This document shows, piece by piece, positions 58,271-64,000 of a stretch of DNA of 64,000 nucleotides. The stretch covers positions 1,860,001-1,924,000 of the forward strand of contig NZ_JAHWXK010000001.1 of the NCBI RefSeq assembly GCF_023091155.1. The letters are read 5' to 3'. Origin of the DNA: Microbacterium sufflavum. Its GTDB lineage: Bacteria > Actinomycetota > Actinomycetes > Actinomycetales > Microbacteriaceae. The position numbers and the translations under genes were made by a program. The stretch's first letter is position 1; every line of letters starts with the position of its first letter. The notes beneath the pieces are model-generated. The model made no database searches. It was not told the DNA's origin and saw only the letters and a program-made list of their open reading frames with translations.

Positions 58271-59371
58271 ATGTCCGACCGCATCCTGGTCGCCGCGATC
58301 GGCGCCGTCATCGAGATCGACGTCGAGGGACGGAGGAGCGGATTCGCCGGGCGGGTGCGCGAAGCCTGGACCGACGCCCTCACCGCCGCGGACGGAGAGG
58401 CGTCCGCGGTCGTCGCGGTGCGTCCGGAGCTCGACGACGACGCGGCCCTCGCGATGCTGTCCACCGATGTCACGCTGGCCGCGCTCGAGAAGCGACGCGG
58501 CGATCCGCTGTGGATGCTGCACGCTGCGGGGCTCGCCGACGCCGAGGGACGGGTCGTCGTGCTCAGTGCGGCATCGGGAACCGGGAAGACGACTGCGGCA
58601 CGGCACCTCTCGCGGCGCTTCGCCTACGTGAGCGACGAGACGGTCGGGGTGGCCGACGACGGCAGCGTGGTGGCCTACCGGAAGCCGCTGTCGGTCATCG
58701 AGCCTTCCTCACCGCACAAAGTGCAGGTGGCGCCTTCACGACTGCACGAGGGGCCTCCGCTCGCCGCCGGACTGCGCGTCGCCGCGATCGTGGTGATCGA
58801 CCGTCGGGAAGACGGCCCTGATGTGCCGGAGGTCGAGCGCCTCGACATCGCGACGGCGCTGGAGCTGCTCGCCCCGCAGACCAGCTATCTCAGCGACATG
58901 CCCGCACCACTGCATCTCGTGCGCGATCTTCTCGCCGCCGTGGGCGGTGCGGTCCGCATCCGCTATCGGGAGGCGGCGTCGCTCGACGGGGCGATCGACG
59001 ATCTCCTGCGCTCCGCATCGCGGCGGCCGGTCGCCGATGCAACCGGCCGTGCGCCTCTCGACCCGACGGAGCTCACCGGATCGGGTGTCTACGGGCGCAC
59101 GGTCGTGATCGACGCGCTGGACCTCGAAGACGGTCGACTGGCTCTGCTGCGTCGGTCGGAGACAGGGAGCCGGGTACACGTGCTCGACGGCATCGGTCCT
59201 ACGGTGTGGCACGCGGCGTCAGGACTCACGGTGGACGAGATCACGGACCAGGTCGTCGCGGCGCACGGACGACCCGGCGACGCGGACCCTCGCGCGCTCG
59301 TGCAGGCCGCGATCGACCGACTGCACGCCGACGGCCTGCTCCGCGCGTCCGGCGTCCAGACCGGGGCCTGA
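58271..59371 (+). CDS. HPr-kinase-like P-loop protein with PqqD-like C-terminal domain
   Basis: This 366-residue protein has a P-loop 'LSAASGTGKTTAARHL' (residues 99-114), the layout of HPr kinase-related proteins, followed by 'YVSDETVGVADDGSVVAYRKP'-type strands. Residues 290-360 form a PqqD-like winged helix ('VHVLDGIGPTVWHAASG', then 'IDRLHADGLLR'). HPr-kinase homologues phosphorylate the last Ser of paeninodin-type lasso peptides, and others act in surface-polysaccharide loci with unknown targets. TAGGCT lies seven bases before the ATG, so the mRNA is probably leaderless. It diverges from the 64-residue gene. Confidence 0.8.
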   Translation: MSDRILVAAIGAVIEIDVEGRRSGFAGRVREAWTDALTAADGEASAVVAVRPELDDDAALAMLSTDVTLAALEKRRGDPLWMLHAAGLADAEGRVVVLSAASGTGKTTAARHLSRRFAYVSDETVGVADDGSVVAYRKPLSVIEPSSPHKVQVAPSRLHEGPPLAAGLRVAAIVVIDRREDGPDVPEVERLDIATALELLAPQTSYLSDMPAPLHLVRDLLAAVGGAVRIRYREAASLDGAIDDLLRSASRRPVADATGRAPLDPTELTGSGVYGRTVVIDALDLEDGRLALLRRSETGSRVHVLDGIGPTVWHAASGLTVDEITDQVVAAHGRPGDADPRALVQAAIDRLHADGLLRASGVQTGA

Positions 59372-59388
59372 CCGGCCCGGGTCAGGCC
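59365..59388. terminator. Bidirectional terminator between the HPr-kinase-like gene and the BY-kinase gene
   Basis: GGCCTGACC and GGTCAGGCC (59365-59373 with 59380-59388) form a 9-bp stem with a six-base loop. It covers both stop codons of the convergent genes. Confidence 0.7.
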
Positions 59389-60839
59389 TGCCCGCGACGA
59401 CGCACGCCGGGCTCCGGCATCGGGATCGACTCGGCGGGAGCCTCGTCCTCCCGGCCATAGCGCTCGTAGGACCCGTAGTACTCGCGGCCGTAATACGCCG
59501 ACTCGGCGCCCGTGCGGGGCACCTTGTTCAGCACGACGCCGAGCACGCGGCCCGTGGTGCGGCTGATGTTCGCGATGGCACGATGCAGCATGTCGAACGT
59601 GGTCTTGCCCGACGACACCACGATGAGCACGCCGTCTGCCCCGGCGGCGAGCACGGCCGCATCGGTGACGGGCAGCACGGGCGGAGAGTCGAGGATGACG
59701 ATCGCGGTCTTGCTGATCTCGGCGAGGAAGTCGCGCATGCGGTGCGATCCGAGCAGCTCGCTCGGGTTCGGCGGTACGCGACCGGCACCCACCACGGCGA
59801 GCGGCATGTCGCGGCTCGGGCGGTGGGCCACGTCCTGCAGCTCCGCGCGGCCGGCGAGGATGTCGGTGAGCCCCACGTCGGGCGACATACCGAAGATGTC
59901 GGCGATGACCGGTCGGCGCAGGTCGCAGTCGATCAGGATCGCCCATTGGCCCGCGGCCGCGAGGCTGGAGGCCAGGTTGACCGCCACGGTGGACTTTCCG
60001 TCACCGGGGACCGAGCTGGTGACGACGATCACGCGCGGCGGGTTGTCGACGTCGATGAACTGCAGGTTCGTGCGCAGTTCGCGCATCGACTCGATCGTGT
60101 GGTGCGAGACGCCGTGCTGGGTGTCGAGCGAGAAGTCGATCACCTGACGCTCACCCGCCATCGTCTTCTCGAGCGGCAGAGTGCCGATGACCGAGACGCC
60201 CGTCTCACGCTCGATGTCGCGCGGGTGACGCACGCGGCGGTCGACCGTGTGACGGATGAACGCGTAGATCAGGCCCGCGGCGAGGCCGACCAGGGCGCCG
60301 ATGATCACGTTCATGCGCGTGTTCGGCGACGACGGCGCACTGGGGAGGCGGGCAGAGTCGCCCACGATCAGGGTCACCGCGGCCGGGGTGGATTCGTCAC
60401 CGCCTTCGAGCTGCTGGATCTCGGCGGCCATGCCGCGCATCCATGCCTCGGCGAGCTCCTGCGCGGCCTCGGGCGTCGGGCCCTTGGCCGTGACCATCAG
60501 CGCGGTCGTGTCGAGCGGGTTCGTCACCGTGACGCTGTCGACGAGCGATTCCGGTGTCGCGTCGAGGTTCAGCTCGTCGATCGCGTGCTCCGCGACGGCG
60601 CGCCAGGAGCCGAGGTTGAGGTATGACTTCACGCGGCTCTGCGCCAGCTGGTTGCCGACGAGCGCCGACCCGCTGGTGCCGTCGCCGCCGACCGCTGTGA
60701 CGATTCCGGTCGTGTCGGCCGAGTACACCTTCGGCTGCAGGGCGCTCCACCCGAAGGCGAGGCCCGCGCCCACGATCGTCGCGATCAGGATGACGATCCA
60801 GTGCGCGCGCAGGATGCGGAAGTAGTCGCTGAGTTCCAA
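59382..60839 (-). CDS. Polysaccharide co-polymerase with tyrosine kinase domain (Wzz/BY-kinase)
   Basis: This 485-residue protein joins a Wzz-type membrane part (helices near residues 13-33 and 177-197) to a bacterial tyrosine kinase. Walker A 'SVPGDGKST' lies near residues 276-284, Walker A' is 'AILIDCDLRRP', and Walker B is 'VILDSPPVLPVTDA'. The C-terminal Tyr cluster 'YYGREYYGSYERYG' is the autophosphorylation site. It should control chain length and export of the polysaccharide made upstream. The start is TTG 60839 with GAGGGG upstream. The matching phosphatase gene lies about 95 bases upstream on the same strand. Confidence 0.94.
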   Translation of the reverse strand: MELSDYFRILRAHWIVILIATIVGAGLAFGWSALQPKVYSADTTGIVTAVGGDGTSGSALVGNQLAQSRVKSYLNLGSWRAVAEHAIDELNLDATPESLVDSVTVTNPLDTTALMVTAKGPTPEAAQELAEAWMRGMAAEIQQLEGGDESTPAAVTLIVGDSARLPSAPSSPNTRMNVIIGALVGLAAGLIYAFIRHTVDRRVRHPRDIERETGVSVIGTLPLEKTMAGERQVIDFSLDTQHGVSHHTIESMRELRTNLQFIDVDNPPRVIVVTSSVPGDGKSTVAVNLASSLAAAGQWAILIDCDLRRPVIADIFGMSPDVGLTDILAGRAELQDVAHRPSRDMPLAVVGAGRVPPNPSELLGSHRMRDFLAEISKTAIVILDSPPVLPVTDAAVLAAGADGVLIVVSSGKTTFDMLHRAIANISRTTGRVLGVVLNKVPRTGAESAYYGREYYGSYERYGREDEAPAESIPMPEPGVRRRGQA

Positions 60840-60933
60840 GTCTTATCCCCTCACACCATCCCGTGGGGATTCCGGGATGCAGGCATGAGAACGAGCATAC
60901 GGGGCCGAGCGGCCTCACGCGGATGGCTGCGCG

Positions 60934-61665
60934 CTAGGCGAGGGAGGCTCGTACCATCCGCTCCACCTCGTCGAGCGCGGGCAGGAGCTGTCCGGCGGAC
61001 TTCGCGTACGTGGCCGCGGAGCGGCGATAGGGGTCGATCACGTCGTCGTTCTCATCGGCCGATGCGGCGAATCCGCGCTGCTCGGCGAGCAGGGAGAGCA
61101 GCGCCGCGAAGCGCGCGCGGGGGGTCGTGCCCCCGGCGTCCGCCGCCTGCTGCGCCGCGGTCTCGCCGACCCCCGCACAGAGACGAGCGAACTCACGGGC
61201 TGTGAAGGTGCGCCGGATCCGGCTCGGCACCATGCGGATCGCATGTGCGCTGTGTTCGCGAGCCATCGTGAGCACGAGGTCGGCCTGCAGGAGCAGTGGC
61301 TCGCGCAGGTAACGGGCGCTGTGTCCTGCTGCGGCGTCGGCGCGGGCCCCCGCATCGATCGCGAGCTGCTGGGCCGGCTCGGTCATGGCGTGGCCGACGA
61401 GGGCGTGCGTCCCCGCACTGTGCACCTTCACCCCCAGCGGTTCCAGGCGCGCGCGCAACAGCACCTCGGCCAAGGGGGAGCGGCAGATGTTGCCCGTGCA
61501 GACGGTGAGGATGGTGAGCGGACGGTCGTCGTCGCCCACCGGCCCGCCCAGGAACGGAGCGGCGATCGGACCGGCCGCCGGCGCGTCGCCCGACGCCTGG
61601 TGCTCTCGCCATTCCCTGCGGCTCATGCCGAGGAGAGGACCATCGTGTCCCTGCGCGGTGCTCAT
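60934..61665 (-). CDS. Low-molecular-weight protein tyrosine phosphatase (Wzb-like)
   Basis: This 243-residue protein has the catalytic loop 'CTGNICRS' (Cys56 to Arg62) and a general-acid Asp in 'DVIDPYRRS' near residue 205. It is longer than usual Wzb proteins because of a 45-residue N-terminal extension. A start at an ATG 13 codons further in would shorten it slightly. It should remove phosphate from the BY-kinase encoded next. The ATG overlaps the stop of the VanZ-like gene by four bases, so the two are coupled. Confidence 0.9.
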   Translation of the reverse strand: MSTAQGHDGPLLGMSRREWREHQASGDAPAAGPIAAPFLGGPVGDDDRPLTILTVCTGNICRSPLAEVLLRARLEPLGVKVHSAGTHALVGHAMTEPAQQLAIDAGARADAAAGHSARYLREPLLLQADLVLTMAREHSAHAIRMVPSRIRRTFTAREFARLCAGVGETAAQQAADAGGTTPRARFAALLSLLAEQRGFAASADENDDVIDPYRRSAATYAKSAGQLLPALDEVERMVRASLA

Positions 61666-62135
61666 GCCGCGGACCTGTGGTGTTCCGGGGCGCGGCCGGA
61701 GGCGAACATCCACACCAGCACCATCGCCGCCAGCGCGCCGATGAGGGTGCCCGTGGTGTTCGCGATCACGTCGCTCAGGGTCGGGAAGCGGGAGGGCATC
61801 AGTCCCTGCACCGATTCGATCAGCACGCTCATGAGCCCGCCGATCAGCACGATCTGCCACAACCGCAATCGGGACCACACGAACGGCAGCAGGAGACCGA
61901 CCGGGATGAACAGCACCACGTTCGCCAGGATCTCGAGCACGAAGGCGCTCTGGTAGTACGAGGCGATGCCCGCATCGGCGACCCACCTCGCGACGATCCC
62001 CACCAGCCCGGTGACCTTGGCCGACACGGTCGCGGGCAGCCATACGGTGAAGCCCACGAACAGCAGGTAGGCAGCCAGTGCCACGCGGGCCGCGACGGCA
62101 CCGGGGCGCGCGCGGACGGCGGTGGGGGAGGTCAT
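61662..62135 (-). CDS. VanZ-like family membrane protein
   Basis: This 157-residue protein has about four membrane helices and the VanZ pattern: 'LEILANVVLFIPVGLLLPF' in the middle and 'PSRFPTLSDVIANTTGTLIG' near the end. VanZ proteins give low-level teicoplanin resistance in enterococci and are common next to polysaccharide genes; their activity is not settled. TACCAT lies six bases before the ATG on the minus strand, so the mRNA of this gene and the phosphatase is probably leaderless. Confidence 0.88.
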   Translation of the reverse strand: MTSPTAVRARPGAVAARVALAAYLLFVGFTVWLPATVSAKVTGLVGIVARWVADAGIASYYQSAFVLEILANVVLFIPVGLLLPFVWSRLRLWQIVLIGGLMSVLIESVQGLMPSRFPTLSDVIANTTGTLIGALAAMVLVWMFASGRAPEHHRSAA

Positions 62136-62170
62136 GCCGTCATGGTATCGGCGCTTCCGGAGCGGGCTTC

Positions 62171-63112
62171 TCAGCTTCCGTGGTCGTCGCTGTGCTGCTC
62201 GATGTACCGCAGCAGCACCCCCTCGCGCAGCGCCCAGGGCGACACCTCGAGCTCGTCGACCTCGAGTGCCGTCATCGCGGTGTGCAGCGAGACCGCGGCA
62301 GCGACGATCTGGAAGGTGCGGTCGGGGGTGATGCCCGGCAGCTCCTGTCTGGCCGAGGCGGGCAGGCGGGCGAGCCGCGGGATCCAGGAGCCGAGCGCCG
62401 CGCGGGGCAGCAGCATCCGGTCGCTGCCCGACCACCCGGGCGCCGGGTAGCCCACCAGACGGGCGAGCGAGCGGATGGCCTTCGACGATCCGACGACGTG
62501 GTCGGGGCGGGGCAGGGCGCGGAACCGGGGCAGCACCTCGGCGAGCGTCGTCTCGGCGTGCGCGCGCAACCGCTCGACGTCGGCTTCGCCGGGCGGGTCG
62601 TCGGGGAGGAACTGCACGGTCATGCGGCCGGCGCCCAGCGGGACGGAGGCGGCGGCGTCGGGCAGCTCCTCCGCCCCCGCGGCGATCTCCAGCGAGCCGC
62701 CGCCGATGTCGAGCAGCAGCAGCTGTCCGGCCGACCACCCGAACCACCGCCGCACCGCGAGGAACGTCAGCTCCGCCTCGGTCTCGCCGTCGAGCACCTG
62801 CAGCGGCTGCCCGAGCGCGGCTTCGATGCGGGCGATGACCTCGGCGCCGTTGCGGGCGTCGCGCACGGCGCTCGTCGCGGTGGCGAGCAGCTCGTCGACC
62901 CGCTCCGCCTCGGCGACGCGGCGGGCCTGGGCCACGGCGGCCTCGAGCGCGGTGACGCCCTCCTCCGAGATGGCGCCGTCGGGGGTGAGGTAGCGCATGA
63001 GGCGCAGCACCGTCCGGTCGCTGGTCGTCGCGAGCGGGCGGCCGCCGGGACGCACGTCGGCCGCGAGCATGTGGACGGTGTTGGATCCGATGTCGAGGAC
63101 TCCCAGGCGCAC
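62171..63112 (-). CDS. Ppx/GppA family phosphatase
   Basis: This 313-residue protein has the actin-like ATPase fold of exopolyphosphatases and pppGpp phosphatases: '[12 protein letters not shown]' at the N-terminus, '[15 protein letters not shown]' near residue 133, and '[12 protein letters not shown]' in place of the usual Gly-rich loop near residue 208. It probably cuts polyphosphate or pppGpp. It lacks the C-terminal HD domain found in longer family members. TAGTCT lies six bases before the GTG at 63112, pointing to a leaderless mRNA divergent from coaA. Confidence 0.9.
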   Translation of the reverse strand: MRLGVLDIGSNTVHMLAADVRPGGRPLATTSDRTVLRLMRYLTPDGAISEEGVTALEAAVAQARRVAEAERVDELLATATSAVRDARNGAEVIARIEAALGQPLQVLDGETEAELTFLAVRRWFGWSAGQLLLLDIGGGSLEIAAGAEELPDAAASVPLGAGRMTVQFLPDDPPGEADVERLRAHAETTLAEVLPRFRALPRPDHVVGSSKAIRSLARLVGYPAPGWSGSDRMLLPRAALGSWIPRLARLPASARQELPGITPDRTFQIVAAAVSLHTAMTALEVDELEVSPWALREGVLLRYIEQHSDDHGS

Positions 63113-63149
63113 GGGAAGAGACTACTCGCGCGCCGTTACGATGGTGCAC

Positions 63150-64000
63150 GTGACCCCCGACCCCACGCTGCCGTTGTCGCCGTACCGGGAGATCGGCCGA
63201 GCCGAGTGGGCGCGTCTGGCCGCGGGCCTCGACCAGCCCCTCACCGAGACCGAGGTCGTGGAGCTGCGCGGCATCGGCGACCGGCTCGACCTCACCGAGG
63301 TGCGCGAGGTGTACCTGCCGCTGAGCCGCCTGCTGAGCCTCTACGCCTCGGCGACCAAGCAGCTCGGCGCGGCGACCTCGACCTTCCTGCAGGAGGACGA
63401 CAGCACGACGCCGTTCGTGGTCGGCGTCGCCGGATCGGTCGCGGTCGGCAAGTCCACGATCGCCCGGCTGCTGCGCGAGCTCATGAGCCGCTGGCCGGGC
63501 ACGCCGCGCGTCGAGCTGGTGACCACCGACGGCTTCCTCTATCCGAACGCCGAGCTGGAGCGCCGCGGGCTCATGGACCGCAAGGGCTTCCCCGAGTCGT
63601 ACGACCGGCGCGCGCTGATCGAGTTCCTGACCGAGGTCAAGAGCGGCGCCCCCGAGGTGCGCGCGCCGTTCTACTCCCACATGCGCTACGACATCGTGCC
63701 CGACGCGCACGTCGTGGTGCGGCGACCCGACGTGGTGATCGTGGAGGGGCTGAACGTGCTGCAGCCGCCGCCCGCGCCCAACGACGTCGCGGTCAGCGAC
63801 CTGTTCGACTTCTCGATCTTCGTCGACGCCGAGACGTCGCACATCGAGAAGTGGTACGTCGACCGCTTCCTCGCGCTGCGGCAGGGCGCGTTCAGCAATC
63901 CGTCGTCCTACTTCAACGTGTTCGCGCACCTCACCGACGAGGAGGCGATCACCACGGCGCTCGGGTACTGGAACGAGATCAACATGCCCAACCTGGTCGA
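63150..64000 (+). CDS. coaA: Pantothenate kinase type I, 3' end missing
   Basis: The gene runs off the window after about 283 codons of the usual 310-320. It phosphorylates pantothenate, the first step of coenzyme A synthesis. The P-loop '[17 protein letters not shown]' lies near residues 91-107, and '[19 protein letters not shown]', '[11 protein letters not shown]' and 'HMRYDIVP' are typical of CoaA. TACGAT (63137-63142) lies seven bases before GTG 63150, so I prefer that start; ATG 63141 overlaps the -10 box. Confidence 0.94.
   Translation, partial: MTPDPTLPLSPYREIGRAEWARLAAGLDQPLTETEVVELRGIGDRLDLTEVREVYLPLSRLLSLYASATKQLGAATSTFLQEDDSTTPFVVGVAGSVAVGKSTIARLLRELMSRWPGTPRVELVTTDGFLYPNAELERRGLMDRKGFPESYDRRALIEFLTEVKSGAPEVRAPFYSHMRYDIVPDAHVVVRRPDVVIVEGLNVLQPPPAPNDVAVSDLFDFSIFVDAETSHIEKWYVDRFLALRQGAFSNPSSYFNVFAHLTDEEAITTALGYWNEINMPNLV

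Noticed and set aside
50035-59371. Complete lasso peptide cluster
   Set aside because: The kinase- and nucleotidyltransferase-like proteins are present, but there is no asparagine-synthetase-like cyclase, no transglutaminase-like protease and no clear precursor with a C-terminal Ser.
33223-62135. Horizontally acquired island with mobile-element borders
   Set aside because: No transposase, integrase, tRNA-linked repeat or obvious base-composition break was seen at the edges. Surface-polysaccharide loci vary for other reasons too.

Overview
The window is high-GC actinobacterial DNA, most probably from Microbacterium or a close relative in the Microbacteriaceae. RpoB and RpoC are of actinobacterial type, the order rplM-rpsI-glmM is typical, Asp23-type genes are present, GTG and TTG starts are common, and many starts look leaderless (TANNNT about 6-7 bases before the start codon). 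No rRNA, insertion sequence, prophage or CRISPR array was seen.

Layout. 1-3.6 kb: end of an oligopeptide/dipeptide ABC operon (two permeases and a two-domain ATPase). 3.6-11.4 kb: rpoB-rpoC with a clear promoter and terminator; RpoB has Asn at the position of E. coli His526. 11.4-18.4 kb: housekeeping genes (PfkB kinase, tRNA-Tyr, BASS transporter, FBP-domain protein, enoyl-CoA hydratase, inositol monophosphatase, M23 peptidase, tRNA-Thr, tRNA-Met). 18.5-21.8 kb: a hypothetical gene, a 66-67 bp tandem repeat, a small acidic protein, and a tetR-MFS efflux operon with a palindromic operator. 21.9-26.0 kb: an Asp23/Gls24 envelope cluster with several four-base overlaps, CsbD and its own sigma factor. 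26.1-33.2 kb: a qorB-like/HxlR divergent pair, an APC permease, truA, a nuclease-family protein, rplM, rpsI and glmM.

33.2-62.1 kb is a large surface-polysaccharide region. The long operon beginning at 36.06 kb encodes a bacillosamine-type route (4,6-dehydratase, aminotransferase, sugar-1-phosphate transferase, acetyltransferase) followed by the N-acetyl-L-fucosamine route (CapE, CapF, CapG). Glycosyltransferases, a Wzx flippase and a Wzy/ligase-type membrane protein follow, with a Wzz/BY-kinase and a low-molecular-weight tyrosine phosphatase at the far end. GlmM, just upstream, makes the glucosamine-1-phosphate used for UDP-GlcNAc, the common precursor.

The most unusual part lies between the polymerase and the BY-kinase. 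A nucleotidyltransferase with a PqqD-like N-terminus (50.0 kb) and an HPr-kinase-like P-loop protein with a PqqD-like C-terminus (58.3 kb) recall the tailoring enzymes of paeninodin-type lasso peptides, but no lasso cyclase or protease is visible. Between them are a twin-arginine secreted protein and a 64-residue shortened paralogue. Each has the same promoter layout, the same structured leader (a 29-base identical block, an identical 8-bp stem and a 38-base loop) and similar paired repeats upstream. An AraC-type regulator gene sits between the two copies. This looks like a small undescribed regulon, possibly with peptide modification, inside an exopolysaccharide locus. The right edge holds a VanZ-like gene, a Ppx/GppA phosphatase and the start of coaA.
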